A DNA stretch of 64,000 nucleotides from Olivibacter jilunii. GTDB taxonomy: Bacteria; Bacteroidota; Bacteroidia; Sphingobacteriales; Sphingobacteriaceae. A program made the position numbers and the translations under genes. Shown here piece after piece: positions 39,982 through 49,254 of this stretch; positions within the stretch are counted from its first letter, which is position 1, and the number at the start of each line of letters is the position of its first letter. Below the pieces are notes generated by a model that worked only from the letters and a program-made list of their open reading frames with translations, did no database searches and was not told where the DNA came from. The stretch is taken from the NCBI RefSeq assembly GCF_900607235.1, contig NZ_LR027858.1, positions 114,644-178,643 on the forward strand, read 5' to 3'.

Positions 39982-40404
39982 CTATACAGCCTCAGTTACA
40001 ATCTCATATGTAATTTGTACGCCACCTGCTACCAACATATCGTGTACCGAACAATATTTCTTTACTGCTAGCTCTGCTGCTTTCTTGGCCTTCTCGATGT
40101 CAATACGCCCTTTTAACTTGAATAGTAGATGAATATCGGTAAAAACGGCCGGGATCGCATCTTTTCGTTTTCCATCAACCTCAATTTTTACATCCTCTAT
40201 TTCCTGCTTTTGTTTTTTCAGGATATTTATAAGGTCGAGTGCACTACAAGAACCCAAAGCCATTAACACCAGCTCCATAGGGCGTGCACCTAATGCCTCA
40301 CCACCAATTTCCGGAGAGCCGTCAATATGGACTTTTACATCGGTGGATGCACTTTCACCTTCAAAATGCACCGCCTGGTTTAGCCTGTTTAGTGTTACTT
40401 TCAT
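39982..40404 (-). CDS. OsmC family peroxiredoxin-like protein
   Basis: 140 residues. The two OsmC cysteines are in LMALGSCSALDLINIL and VKKYCSVHDMLVAGG. Family members reduce organic hydroperoxides with thiols, although some have other roles. ARPMELVLMALGSCS and the YcfF-like shape put it in the general OsmC group rather than Ohr. Weakly linked to the YceI gene downstream. Confidence 0.93.
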   Translation of the reverse strand: MKVTLNRLNQAVHFEGESASTDVKVHIDGSPEIGGEALGARPMELVLMALGSCSALDLINILKKQKQEIEDVKIEVDGKRKDAIPAVFTDIHLLFKLKGRIDIEKAKKAAELAVKKYCSVHDMLVAGGVQITYEIVTEAV

Positions 40405-40542
40405 TTTCTTAGCTCTTAGCTTTCAGCCATCAGCTGCCAGCTTTATTTCGTTATTATTCCTGTTAATTAATGATACTTTCAGTATCAAGCAATGCATACA
40501 AAATTTTGCTCTAAGCTTTAAACGGTATTCCATTCCTCGTTT

Positions 40543-40561
40543 AAGGTCGAGCTCCGACCTT
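40543..40561. terminator. Weak hairpin after metZ
   Basis: AAGGTCG-AGCTC-CGACCTT, a 7-bp stem with a 5-nt loop, lies 16 bp downstream of the metZ stop. It lacks a long T-run on the minus strand (TTAAA), so its use as terminator is uncertain. Confidence 0.35.
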
Positions 40562-40576
40562 TTCGAAAGCCGATAA

Positions 40577-41746
40577 TTATTTGCTGCCGTCCAAAGCCTG
40601 CTTCAAATCGACCAAAATATCGTTGACATCTTCCAATCCGACCGAAATACGAACGGTTCCCGGATAGATACCGATTTGTTCACGCTCCGCATCTGTTAAT
40701 TTTGAATGTGTCGTAGACGCCGGATGCGTTGCAATCGTACGTGAATCGCCCAAGTTAGAAGTGATCAAGATCATCTTCAAATTATCGAGAAAACGTTTAG
40801 CACGTTCAAAGCCACCTTTAATGACAAAGGTAACAATGCCACCTCCAGCCTTCATTTGTTTTTTGGCCAACTCATATTGCGGATGTGAGGGCAAGAAAGG
40901 ATAGCGAACAAGGTCGACCTCATTATGCGACTCTAACATGCCCGCTACTGCCAACGCATTATCACAATGGCGGTCCATACGAAGCGCCAGGGTTTCAAGA
41001 CTTTTTGATATAATCCAAGCATTGAAGGGTGACATAGACGGCCCGGTGTGCCGAATAAAAAACATCATCTCGTCGATCAACTCCTGTTTACCTACAACAA
41101 TCCCGCCTAAAACACGTCCTTGTCCGTCCATGTATTTCGTGGCAGAATGGCTTACTAAATCAAAACCATATTGTATCGGCTTTTGCAGATAGGGCGTCGC
41201 AAAACAGTTATCTACATTTAATATAATATTTGGATATTTTTTTTTGAAGGTTCCTAACCACTCTAGGTCTACCAATTCCAAGCCTGGATTTGATGGCGTT
41301 TCCAAAAAAATCATCTTCGTATTAGGCTGAATGGCTTTCTCCCAATCAGCTGGATTCTTCGCATCTACATAAGAGGTGGTAATGCCCCATCGTGGAAATA
41401 AAGTCGTAAACAGTTGATGAGTAGAACCGAAAACCGATCTACAGGCCACAATATGGTCTCCGTTTTTCAGCAGTGCAGCGAAAGAGGCAAAAACCGCCGC
41501 CATTCCGGAAGAAAAGGCTAAACCGGCCTCTGCTCCTTCCAGCTCACAAACTTTTTGTATAAATTCGTTCGTATTTGGATTAGAATACCTAGAATATACA
41601 ATACCTTCTTCCTCGCCGGCAAATACAGCGCGCCCTTGCTCGGCATCATCAAAAATAAAACTTGAGGTTAAATATAAAGGTACAGAATGCTCGCGATTCT
41701 GTGAACGTTGAGTTTGACTACGAATTAATTTACTTTGTTCTTCCAT
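40577..41746 (-). CDS. metZ: O-succinyl/O-acetylhomoserine sulfhydrylase (Cys/Met metabolism PLP enzyme)
   Basis: 389 residues, PLP fold type I of the cystathionine gamma-synthase family. K204 in SHSATKYMDGQGRVLGG should bind PLP. NREHSVPLYLTSSFIFDDAE and VYSRYSNPNTNEFIQKVCEL are family marks. The match is best to MetZ, which adds sulfide to activated homoserine to give homocysteine directly. Its neighbours, a siroheme-pathway methyltransferase and an Rrf2 regulator, fit sulfur assimilation. It has its own promoter and lies beyond a terminator from the methyltransferase gene. Cystathionine gamma-synthase is the alternative. Confidence 0.9.
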   Translation of the reverse strand: MEEQSKLIRSQTQRSQNREHSVPLYLTSSFIFDDAEQGRAVFAGEEEGIVYSRYSNPNTNEFIQKVCELEGAEAGLAFSSGMAAVFASFAALLKNGDHIVACRSVFGSTHQLFTTLFPRWGITTSYVDAKNPADWEKAIQPNTKMIFLETPSNPGLELVDLEWLGTFKKKYPNIILNVDNCFATPYLQKPIQYGFDLVSHSATKYMDGQGRVLGGIVVGKQELIDEMMFFIRHTGPSMSPFNAWIISKSLETLALRMDRHCDNALAVAGMLESHNEVDLVRYPFLPSHPQYELAKKQMKAGGGIVTFVIKGGFERAKRFLDNLKMILITSNLGDSRTIATHPASTTHSKLTDAEREQIGIYPGTVRISVGLEDVNDILVDLKQALDGSK

Positions 41747-41765
41747 TCTATTTCTATTGTCGACT

Positions 41766-41797
41766 CAAACCTACCATAAAATTCACTTAGTTAGAAA
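41766..41797 (-). promoter_or_regulatory. metZ promoter
   Basis: On the minus strand TAGGTTTG (41766-41773) matches TAnnTTTG, with TTTC 20 bp upstream as a -33 box. The leader to the metZ ATG would be about 13 nt. Confidence 0.55.
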
Positions 41798-41841
41798 CTT
41801 TTATTTTAATTGTTTTGTAATAAACAAAGTCGGAACGCATC

Positions 41842-41873
41842 AAAAAAGCGTTGATCCGTATATGAACCAACGC
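41842..41873 (-). terminator. Terminator after the methyltransferase gene
   Basis: On the minus strand GCGTTG (41868-41873) pairs with CAACGC (41848-41853), followed by TTTTTT at 41842-41847. It lies 42 bp past the stop codon and separates the gene from metZ. Confidence 0.8.
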
Positions 41874-41914
41874 CTCATAAAAAACAACCAAATCTATAGG
41901 GAAATATAAAAAAC

Positions 41915-42724
41915 TTAATACAAATTTAAATCCTGTTCCAGGAAATTTAATATCCGTGAGAAATCTTTATGCAAAGCAACTGCCTGACCAAATACTAATA
42001 GGACCGGCCCTGTGTTATCAATGGATACTTCTTCTGCAACTTCCTCTATTGTATTGACGACACCAATGGCCAGTCTTTCATTTTTCATTGAGCCGTTCTG
42101 TATAACGGCCGCCGGCAACCGCCCCTTACCAAGTTTTTTATAAATCGATACGATTTCAGGCAATTGCGCAAAGCCCAATAACACGACAACAGTCGCTCTG
42201 CTTCGCGCAGCTTCCTCAATCTCCCAATTAAACGAACCATTACTATCGGTGGCGCTTAAAATCCACAAACTATCACTGTTTCCCTTATGGGTAACGGGGA
42301 TCCCCTGCAAACCGGGCACAGAAATGGCACTGCTTATTCCGGGTATAATTTCCGTTTCCACGCTGTACGATGCCGCATATTCCAACTCTTCATACCCCCT
42401 TCCGAAAACGAAAAGGTCGCCTCCTTTCAATCGGACCACATGTCCAAAATTTAGCGCATAATCAACCATTAAGCGATTGACTGTTGTTTGCGAAAAGTTT
42501 TCGTCTCCTGATGGATTACCAACATAAACGCGGGTTGCCTCTTTGGGAGCGTAGCTTAATAATGCTTCGTCCACTAACGCATCGTATATTACGACATCCG
42601 CTGTTTTAAGTGCTTTAACACCTTTTATGCTAATCAAATCGGGATCTCCCGGGCCTGCGCCTACCAAGGTGATTTTTGGTTCGACATATACCTTCTCAAA
42701 TTCGGGATGTTGCTGCCTTTCCAT
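41915..42724 (-). CDS. cobA: Uroporphyrinogen-III C-methyltransferase
   Basis: 269 residues. Family motifs of SUMT: LVGAGPGDPDLISIKGVKAL, DVVIYDALV, VRLKGGDLFVFGRGYEELEY, and VPGISSAISVPGLQGIPVTH. It transfers two methyl groups from S-adenosylmethionine to give precorrin-2 for siroheme (sulfite/nitrite reductase) or cobalamin. The start has an exceptionally good Shine-Dalgarno (AGGAGG, 8 nt before ATG), uncommon in this phylum. Upstream are a leader peptide, a terminator hairpin and an inverted repeat, so regulation by sulfur supply is likely. Located next to metZ and rrf2. Confidence 0.94.
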   Translation of the reverse strand: MERQQHPEFEKVYVEPKITLVGAGPGDPDLISIKGVKALKTADVVIYDALVDEALLSYAPKEATRVYVGNPSGDENFSQTTVNRLMVDYALNFGHVVRLKGGDLFVFGRGYEELEYAASYSVETEIIPGISSAISVPGLQGIPVTHKGNSDSLWILSATDSNGSFNWEIEEAARSRATVVVLLGFAQLPEIVSIYKKLGKGRLPAAVIQNGSMKNERLAIGVVNTIEEVAEEVSIDNTGPVLLVFGQAVALHKDFSRILNFLEQDLNLY

Positions 42725-42750
42725 ATATTGCCTCCTATTTATATCAAATT

Positions 42751-42783
42751 AAAAAAAAAGCCTCTGCAGGTTACTGAAGAGGC
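42751..42783 (-). terminator. Attenuator terminator in the cobA leader
   Basis: On the minus strand GCCTCT-T-CAG-TAAC-CTG-C-AGAGGC forms a long stem with one mismatch (42760-42783), followed by nine T at 42751-42759. It sits between the promoter and the cobA start. AAGAGG just upstream, and GAGAGG at the leader-peptide stop, can both pair with CCTCTT of the stem, offering alternative folds that would prevent termination. Confidence 0.75.
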
Positions 42784-42808
42784 CTCTTGGAAATCTACAC
42801 GCCCTCTC

Positions 42809-42865
42809 CTAACTTGTTAATAAATAACACATATTCTTCATATTTTTACAGATGGAGCGTTTCAT
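42809..42865 (-). CDS. Putative 18-residue leader peptide with Cys and Met codons
   Basis: Reads MKRSICKNMKNMCYLLTS, then TAG. It starts ~20 nt after the predicted transcription start and ends 26 nt before the attenuator terminator. Two Cys and, besides the start, two further Met codons in 18 residues are far above average for such a short peptide. In the classical attenuation model, ribosome stalling at those codons would free the antiterminator fold. There is no obvious Shine-Dalgarno. That it is translated is inference. Confidence 0.5.
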   Translation of the reverse strand: MKRSICKNMKNMCYLLTS

Positions 42866-42891
42866 ATTTTCAAAATTAAAAATCAACGAGA

Positions 42892-42921
42892 CAAATATAT
42901 ATAAAATATACCAATTTAGTA
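42892..42921 (-). promoter_or_regulatory. cobA promoter with inverted repeat (possible Rrf2 operator)
   Basis: The minus-strand -7 box TATATTTG is at 42892-42899. Nine bp upstream lies TACTAAATTGGTA (42909-42921), an inverted repeat with one mismatch, covering the -33 to -7 spacer. That is a repressor position. The rrf2 gene has a similar element at almost the same distance from its own box. Confidence 0.5.
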
Positions 42922-42979
42922 GTCTTTTTTTATTAAAATATTTATTTTGACGTTAAACTATTGGTTATCAGTCCATTAA

Positions 42980-43417
42980 TTACAAACCTAAAGCTAGATT
43001 CTCTTCACGCTTAATAATATCGGCAATGCTGGTATCATTCAAAATCTGTAACATCGCATTTCTAACATCTACGAAAGTATCTCTGATACCACAAGTTTCT
43101 TCGGTTTTGCATTCGTCACATCGCCTATAAAAATTCAAGCTTACGCAGGGTAGCAAGGCTATAGGGCCGTCGGTGAGTCTGATAACTTGCGATAAGCGAA
43201 TGTCTTCCGGATCTTTGTTTAAACTATATCCTCCGCCCGCTCCCTTTTTGCTATACAATATACCCGCATTTCGCATTTCCAGTAATATTTGCTCAAGAAA
43301 TTTCTTCGGAATGTTTTCCTCTTCAGCAATTTTTAAAATCTGCATCGGCTCTTTCCCGTAGTTCTTTCCCAGTACAATAAGAGCTTTAATGGCATATTTT
43401 GATTTTTTCGACAGCAT
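42980..43417 (-). CDS. Rrf2 family transcriptional regulator with four cysteines
   Basis: 145 residues; Rrf2 winged helix at the N-terminus (SKKSKYAIKALIVLGKNYGK; KKFLEQILLEMRNAGIL; SKKGAGGGYSLNKDPEDI). The C-terminal half has C91, C100, C103 and C109 (RRCDECKTEETCG), one more than the three Fe-S ligands of IscR/NsrR. Such a set could bind an Fe-S cluster or sense thiol state. Other Rrf2 proteins (CymR) control cysteine metabolism. It lies directly upstream of cobA and metZ in the same direction, so it may be the local sulfur regulator (inference). Confidence 0.92.
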   Translation of the reverse strand: MLSKKSKYAIKALIVLGKNYGKEPMQILKIAEEENIPKKFLEQILLEMRNAGILYSKKGAGGGYSLNKDPEDIRLSQVIRLTDGPIALLPCVSLNFYRRCDECKTEETCGIRDTFVDVRNAMLQILNDTSIADIIKREENLALGL

Positions 43418-43436
43418 ATTATTCCTTTGCTTTTTG

Positions 43437-43468
43437 TAAAATTACGAATTTTCCTTTAGTAATAAAGG
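43437..43468 (-). promoter_or_regulatory. rrf2 promoter with inverted repeat
   Basis: CCTTTA-TTAC-TAAAGG (43453-43468) is a perfect 6-bp inverted repeat, 8 bp upstream of a -7-like box TAATTTTA (43437-43444). The shared half TACTAAA with the cobA element and the equal placement suggest autoregulation. Confidence 0.45.
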
Positions 43469-43487
43469 TCAACAATCCTCTATGCAA

Positions 43488-46283
43488 TCACATATGTGCT
43501 TTGAGAAACTGACCGGTATAAGACTGCGAATGTTTGACAAGTTCCTCCGGTGTTCCTTCAAATACAAGCTCTCCACCCTTCTCTCCACCCTCCGGCCCGA
43601 TATCTATCACCCAGTCGGCACATTTGATGACATCCATGTTATGCTCAATGACTAAGATGGTATTACCCTGAGCAATCAATGCATCAAATGACTTCAATAA
43701 CTTTCGAATATCGTGAAAATGAAGCCCGGTAGTAGGTTCATCAAAAATAAAAAGTGTATTCTTACTGTTGTTTCCCTTCACCAGAAACGAAGCTAACTTA
43801 ATACGTTGTGCTTCCCCTCCCGACAAGGTATTCGACGATTGGCCGAGCTTCACATAACCTAACCCTACATCCGCCAGCGGTTGGATTTTATTGAGTATCT
43901 TCGCTTGTTTGCCGAAAAAAGTCAAAGCTTCTTCTACCGTTAATTCCAGTACATCATAAACATTCTTATCTTGCCAAGTTATATCCAGCACCTGTTGTTT
44001 AAACCGTTTACCTCCACAAGCCTCACAGGTAAGATAAATATCGGCCATAAACTGCATTTCAATTTTCACTTCCCCTTCTCCTTGGCAAACATCACATCGT
44101 CCTCCTTCTACGTTAAAAGAGAAAGCCGCTGGCTTTAACCCCGCAGCTTTTGCAGCTGGCTGACTACTATACAGCGCTCGTATATCGTCCCACGCCTTTA
44201 CGTAGGTTACCGGATTCGATCTCGAAGACCTCCCTATCGGATTCTGATCTACCATCTCGACACGTTCAACAAGCTGAAGGTCTCCATCCAAACCATCAAA
44301 AACACCGGTTTGCTCGCCGGAATAATTACCGGTCGCTTTCTGCAAAGCAGGATACAATATACGCTTCACCAAGGAAGTTTTCCCCGAACCAGACACACCG
44401 GATACTACCGTAAAGGTATACAACGGAAATTTCACGTCAATCCCTTTCAGATTGTTCTCCCGAGCACCTTTTATCTCTACAAAGTGCTGCCACTTCCTTC
44501 TACTACTCGGTATACCAATGGCCTCGATTCCGTTTAGGTATTTTCCGGTCAAACTCTGCTCGTCCTTAAGAATCTCTTGATATGTTCCCGAAAAAACTAG
44601 CTGCCCACCATGTACACCCGCTTCCGGACCAATATCAATAAGGTAATCCGCAGCCTGCATCATTTCTTCTTCATGTTCTACCACCAAAACAGTATTGCCA
44701 ACATCACGTAAAGATTTAAGCACCCCGATTAGACGTTGGGTATCGCGTGGATGTAAACCGATACTCGGTTCGTCTAAGACATATATGGAACCCACCAAAG
44801 AACTTCCTAAAGAGGTTGCTAAGTTAATCCGCTGTGATTCGCCGCCCGAAAGTGTGTTTGAAAGGCGATTCAATGTTAAATATCCTAACCCCACTTCCGT
44901 TAAAAAACGCACGCGGTTCTTTACTTCTATCAATAACCTTTTTGCAATTGTCTCCTCGTGCTTATCTAATGATAGATTGTTGAAGAAATCTAACAAATCA
45001 TCAAGAGGCATAAGCACCATATCGGTAATTGATTTCCCTCCTACTTTAACATAGGCTGCATCTTTACGTAGTCGGGTTCCCTTACAATCCGGACAATCCG
45101 TCTTCCCCCGATAACGTGATAACATAACTCGGTATTGAATTTTATAGGTCTGCTCTTCCAATTCTTTAAAGAAATCATCCAAACCTCTAAAATATTGATT
45201 CCCGCTCCACAAGACTTGCCTTTGTTCGGGCGATAAATCTTTATAGGCTCTATGCACCGGAAAGTCAAATTTTATGGCCACTTTAACAAATCGGTTCAAC
45301 CATTCTCCCATTTTCTCTCCTCTCCAGGGAGCGATTGCTCCATCGTATACCGATTTGCTCTTATCGGGCACTACTAAGTCGGGATCTATCCCGATCACTT
45401 TCCCATACCCTTCACACCTGCTACAAGCTCCATAGGGATTATTAAAGCTGAAAAAGTTAGGAGTCGGTTCTTCAAATGCCATACCGTCTAACTCAAATCG
45501 ATCACAGAAAAAATGTTCCTTTTCTCCATCATCAATATAACAGTCCCCCTTTCCCTCAAAGAAGGCCGTCTGGACTGAATCAGCAATTCTACTTAAAGTT
45601 TCGTCTTCTTGATTCACACGAATACGGTCAATAACGATTCGTAAATCACCTAAGTTGACACTGCTATTAGCAACCTTTTTATCTTCGATTAGGGACTCGA
45701 TTTTCTCAATTCGGCCTAAGTACTCCACTCGAACAAAACCCTTTTGGAGCAAGACGGCTAATTCTTCTTTTAGTTTCCGCTGATTATGAGGATGAAGGGG
45801 GCTTAAAATCGTTATTTGTGTATCACTAGGCAGTGAGGACACAAAATTTACTACATCTGTAACGCTGTCTTTTCGCACTTCTTTTCCTGATATGGGCGAG
45901 ATGGTCTTTCCTATACGGGCAAACAATAACTTCAAATAGTCATAAATTTCTGTTGATGTTCCCACTGTAGACCTCGGATTACTTGTAATTACTTTTTGCT
46001 CAATGGCAATTGCCGGGGCAATTCCTTTGATGTAATCTACCTCCGGTTTATTCATACGCCCCATAAACTGTCTAGCGTAGGAAGATAAGCTTTCTACATA
46101 CCGGCGTTGTCCCTCTGCATAAAGTGTATCAAAAGCCAGGGATGATTTTCCTGAGCCCGACATACCTGTGATAACTACCAACCTGTTTTTCGGTATGGTT
46201 ACATCAATGTTTTTTAAATTATGGACGCGTGCGCCTTTGATAAGTATATGAGATTTTGCGTTTGAATCAACCTTTTGTGCCAT
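43488..46283 (-). CDS. uvrA: Excinuclease ABC subunit A
   Basis: 931 residues, normal length. Two ABC ATPase units with Walker [16 protein letters not shown] (N-half) and [15 protein letters not shown] (C-half), both with [12 protein letters not shown] / [12 protein letters not shown] signatures and DEPSIGLHP / DEPTTGLHF Walker B. Zinc modules are seen as [29 protein letters not shown] and CEACGGKRF. It finds damaged DNA in nucleotide excision repair with UvrB and UvrC. Monocistronic; minus-strand TATTTTTG at 46351-46358 is its probable -7 box. Confidence 0.97.
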   Translation of the reverse strand: MAQKVDSNAKSHILIKGARVHNLKNIDVTIPKNRLVVITGMSGSGKSSLAFDTLYAEGQRRYVESLSSYARQFMGRMNKPEVDYIKGIAPAIAIEQKVITSNPRSTVGTSTEIYDYLKLLFARIGKTISPISGKEVRKDSVTDVVNFVSSLPSDTQITILSPLHPHNQRKLKEELAVLLQKGFVRVEYLGRIEKIESLIEDKKVANSSVNLGDLRIVIDRIRVNQEDETLSRIADSVQTAFFEGKGDCYIDDGEKEHFFCDRFELDGMAFEEPTPNFFSFNNPYGACSRCEGYGKVIGIDPDLVVPDKSKSVYDGAIAPWRGEKMGEWLNRFVKVAIKFDFPVHRAYKDLSPEQRQVLWSGNQYFRGLDDFFKELEEQTYKIQYRVMLSRYRGKTDCPDCKGTRLRKDAAYVKVGGKSITDMVLMPLDDLLDFFNNLSLDKHEETIAKRLLIEVKNRVRFLTEVGLGYLTLNRLSNTLSGGESQRINLATSLGSSLVGSIYVLDEPSIGLHPRDTQRLIGVLKSLRDVGNTVLVVEHEEEMMQAADYLIDIGPEAGVHGGQLVFSGTYQEILKDEQSLTGKYLNGIEAIGIPSSRRKWQHFVEIKGARENNLKGIDVKFPLYTFTVVSGVSGSGKTSLVKRILYPALQKATGNYSGEQTGVFDGLDGDLQLVERVEMVDQNPIGRSSRSNPVTYVKAWDDIRALYSSQPAAKAAGLKPAAFSFNVEGGRCDVCQGEGEVKIEMQFMADIYLTCEACGGKRFKQQVLDITWQDKNVYDVLELTVEEALTFFGKQAKILNKIQPLADVGLGYVKLGQSSNTLSGGEAQRIKLASFLVKGNNSKNTLFIFDEPTTGLHFHDIRKLLKSFDALIAQGNTILVIEHNMDVIKCADWVIDIGPEGGEKGGELVFEGTPEELVKHSQSYTGQFLKAHM

Positions 46284-46350
46284 GTATACCTCGTAATTTG
46301 CTTTTTTTAAACGATTTCCGCCTCTTCGTTACCTACGTAAATCGAGCGTA

Positions 46351-46358
46351 CAAAAATA
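46351..46358 (-). promoter_or_regulatory. uvrA -7 box
   Basis: TATTTTTG on the minus strand fits TAnnTTTG, about 67 bp before the uvrA ATG; a TTTG lies 16 bp further upstream, a little close for the usual -33 spacing. Confidence 0.45.
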
Positions 46359-46552
46359 CAGAATAAAGAAACAACAAACGATTTTCATATTTTTTCTTTG
46401 TTTTTCTAAAAAAAATGTTTTGCTTTGAAAAAATTTATTAATGTATCGATTGGGTTAAACCGATGGCTTACTTAAATTTAGGAGGACTGCTATAGAGGAA
46501 AAAACTACTTAACATACTTTTTTATAACAAAAAAAAGACGAAGTAGCATAGC

Positions 46553-47140
46553 ATGACACTGCAAAAGAAAACTGACCGACAACTAATTCATTTGTATTTA
46601 GCCGGAAATGAGGCTGCAATTGAAGAGTTAGTACATCGATATAAATCAAAAATTTACACTTCCATTTACTTATTGGTAAAAGATCCTTATTTAGCGGAGG
46701 ACCTTTTTCAGGATACTTTCATCAAAGTTATCAGTACGCTGCAAGCTGGGAGATATAATGATGAAGGCAAATTTCTCCCCTGGGCCATGCGAATCGCGCA
46801 TAACTTGGTGATTGACTATTATCGTAAAGAGAAGCGTACGCCCCTTATCGCCAATAGTGATGGATTTGATATATTCGACGTATTGCCGTTCTACGATGAA
46901 AGTACTGAAGAGCGTATTATCAGACAGCAAACACATAAGGATCTTAGGAAGATGATCCAATTATTGCCTGATGATCAAAAAGAGGTGCTGATTATGCGCC
47001 ATTACGGAGATATGAGTTTTAAAGAGATTGCAGAAGTAACGGATGTTAGTATAAACACGGCATTAGGGCGCATGCGTTATGCGTTAAACAACCTCCGCAA
47101 GATGATATCAACATCTGAGGTCGCGTTAAAAACCGGTTAA
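46553..47140 (+). CDS. ECF-type RNA polymerase sigma factor
   Basis: 195 residues. Region 2 is YKSKIYTSIYLLVKDPYLAE followed by DLFQDTFIKVISTL and LPWAMRIAHNLVIDYYRKEK; region 4 is LPDDQKEVLIMRHYGDMSFK followed by EIAEVTDVSINTALGRMRYA. No anti-sigma factor gene follows: the next gene is convergent and overlaps the last 15 bp. So control may be post-transcriptional or by a distant partner. Target genes unknown. Confidence 0.94.
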   Translation: MTLQKKTDRQLIHLYLAGNEAAIEELVHRYKSKIYTSIYLLVKDPYLAEDLFQDTFIKVISTLQAGRYNDEGKFLPWAMRIAHNLVIDYYRKEKRTPLIANSDGFDIFDVLPFYDESTEERIIRQQTHKDLRKMIQLLPDDQKEVLIMRHYGDMSFKEIAEVTDVSINTALGRMRYALNNLRKMISTSEVALKTG

Positions 47141-48130
47141 TTCTTCCATATCGGTTTGGCATATTAAACCGATGGAAACAGCATGTTTTATAGCCTCTCG
47201 ATTGGTATTAAATAGACAGGTTTGAATTTCTGTTTCTTGAAGATTTTTAAAAAGCTGCAATGTTATTGCGGCTTTTTTAGGTTTTATGTTCCTTATATAA
47301 ATAGCGGCTATTCGATCAGGATGATCTTTAGCGAGTGCGGCATATATGATTGGATCTCTTTGTGAATTGTCGCCGATTAATACAAATTTCTGCTTAGGAA
47401 AAACGCGAAGCAGCCTACTGATTCTTCTGTATTTATCATCATGCCCTGTTTTTCCTGTTTTAAAAAAATCGAACCAACGCTTAAAATGGCTTAGCAAAAA
47501 GGAGCCATGTGGCAGTTTATTGTGAGCAAAAATACTTTGGAGATAATCATATAAATTCCATTCACTGCTTGATACATAAAAAAAAGGATTTAAGTGACGC
47601 ATTTCAGTTCCTGATCGAGACAATAAATTGTACCAAAGGACATGATCTGAAAAGAGTTTTCTTCGATGGGCATTCTTAATCAGTAGTTCACGAAGACGCC
47701 TTAACACAGTCGCCGAATGCGATATGAGTACGGTATCATCGATATCCGAAACAAATACGTACTGTGTCGAATGCGGCACATAAACCTTGCCCTGTGTAAA
47801 GCCATGCAATTCCTCCTTACCGACTAATCCAATTTTCAGGTCATGTAGTCCGGGATCTAAATGGATGTCTGAGGCCCATTTAAACTTAAAAAAGCCATCC
47901 GGTTCCGCTATCGTTTCGATTACCTGATCATAAAAATGCAATCTTAAACGAACACTACCTACCGGGCGTACGAAAAACAGCTTCAATAAACTAAGGGTAT
48001 GCTTCCAACCATCCTTTGAAAAATCACTCGCCTTTTTTGGTTTACGCTTAAGGACATGTCCATAAACCACTAAGTTTTTACTATGGCCATATCCATTGTA
48101 TATTTTTATTTCAACTGATGTACCCATCAT
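47126..48130 (-). CDS. App1-type phosphatidate phosphatase (DUF2183)
   Basis: 334 residues. After a ~115-residue beta-rich N-domain comes the HAD-like catalytic part. The motif VSDIDDTVL has D129 and D131 (DxDxT), followed by FYVSSSEWNLYDYLQSIF and later KFVLIGDNSQRDPIIYAALA, typical of App1 / DUF2183. Yeast App1 is a phosphatidate phosphatase that yields diacylglycerol; the bacterial members are mostly untested. It is divergent, by 53 bp, from a diacylglycerol kinase gene that catalyses the reverse. Confidence 0.87.
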   Translation of the reverse strand: MMGTSVEIKIYNGYGHSKNLVVYGHVLKRKPKKASDFSKDGWKHTLSLLKLFFVRPVGSVRLRLHFYDQVIETIAEPDGFFKFKWASDIHLDPGLHDLKIGLVGKEELHGFTQGKVYVPHSTQYVFVSDIDDTVLISHSATVLRRLRELLIKNAHRRKLFSDHVLWYNLLSRSGTEMRHLNPFFYVSSSEWNLYDYLQSIFAHNKLPHGSFLLSHFKRWFDFFKTGKTGHDDKYRRISRLLRVFPKQKFVLIGDNSQRDPIIYAALAKDHPDRIAAIYIRNIKPKKAAITLQLFKNLQETEIQTCLFNTNREAIKHAVSIGLICQTDMEELTGF

Positions 48131-48183
48131 CCATCAAACATATAAAACAGTTATTGGTTTTATAGTTGTCAACACAAATATGA

Positions 48184-49086
48184 ATGAACATAACTGCTTC
48201 CTTAAAACTATATGTCCTTATCAATAGAGGATCCGGTAATCAGCAAAACGACTTCGAGGAAGTTATTCGGGATTTCTACCGCGGTACGCATGTACTACAT
48301 TTCTTCACGCTTTCAAAAACATCTTCCGTGGAAGAGATTCGTCAAGATATAATTGCGTTTGGCCCTCATCGGGTTCTTGCAGTAGGTGGTGATGGAACGG
48401 TTAAGTTGGCAGCCGAATGTCTGCTCGAAACAGATATTCCGCTCGCCATTATACCAACCGGCTCCGCGAATGGCATGGCTAAAGAGATCAACCTCAAAAA
48501 CAACCTCAAAGCAGCACTCGAATTAGCCGTAAACGGTACTCCAAAACTTATTCATGCTTTAAGGGTCAATGGGGAATTTAGCATTCACTTGGCGGATATA
48601 GGCATTAATGCACGCATTGTCAAAAAATTCCAATCCTTGGATGAACGAGGCATGATAGGCTATGCCAAGGCTGCATGGCAGGCTATCAAAAGACACAAAA
48701 AAATGCATGTTACCGTTAACGCTCAAGGGAAAAGTAAATCGCGAAAAGCCGAAATGGTGGTAATAGCAAACGGCACGAGCTATGGAACAGGTGTAAAAAT
48801 AAACAAAACCGGTTCCCTATTTGACGACCAATTCGAGATTGTTATTGTCAAGTGGTTTTCCGTTTTGGAACTACTAAAAATGTGCTTTAGCTTCAAGACT
48901 CAATTTAATCCTTTTAAAACCGAAATTATACCTACCAACTATGCGAATTTAACTATAAGAGAAAATACGTCTCTACAGGTAGACGGCGAATATATTGGGA
49001 AGGTTAAACAGGTAGAGGTTCAACTTATAACTGATGCTGTACTTCTCGTCTGCAATAACGAAAAATTCAAATCAGAATACGCCTAA
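48184..49086 (+). CDS. Diacylglycerol kinase-like lipid kinase (DgkB/YegS family)
   Basis: 300 residues. The nucleotide-binding motif VLAVGGDGTVKLAAE (G68-T72) and IPTGSANGMAKEINL define the family; LQVDGEYIGKVKQVEV is the C-terminal family mark. Proteins of this type phosphorylate diacylglycerol or similar lipids at the cytoplasmic face of the membrane. The gene starts 53 bp from the App1-type phosphatase. Together they could balance phosphatidate and diacylglycerol. Confidence 0.93.
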   Translation: MNITASLKLYVLINRGSGNQQNDFEEVIRDFYRGTHVLHFFTLSKTSSVEEIRQDIIAFGPHRVLAVGGDGTVKLAAECLLETDIPLAIIPTGSANGMAKEINLKNNLKAALELAVNGTPKLIHALRVNGEFSIHLADIGINARIVKKFQSLDERGMIGYAKAAWQAIKRHKKMHVTVNAQGKSKSRKAEMVVIANGTSYGTGVKINKTGSLFDDQFEIVIVKWFSVLELLKMCFSFKTQFNPFKTEIIPTNYANLTIRENTSLQVDGEYIGKVKQVEVQLITDAVLLVCNNEKFKSEYA

Positions 49087-49254
49087 ACAAACAAATATCG
49101 GGCGCATTGATGTTTCTTTCCGGAACAGTTGTCTGAAGCTCCTGATGATAAACGTCCTATTACGATACACACATTTTACCAATTCTTTGATGAGAACTAG
49201 TTAAAAAACATTAACTTCACTCCTTTCCTCATTAGAAACAATAAACCGAAGATT

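Noticed and set aside
42725..42980. SAM, cobalamin or TPP riboswitch upstream of cobA
   Set aside because: The leader is too short and lacks the core elements of these riboswitches. A leader peptide plus terminator explains the structure better.
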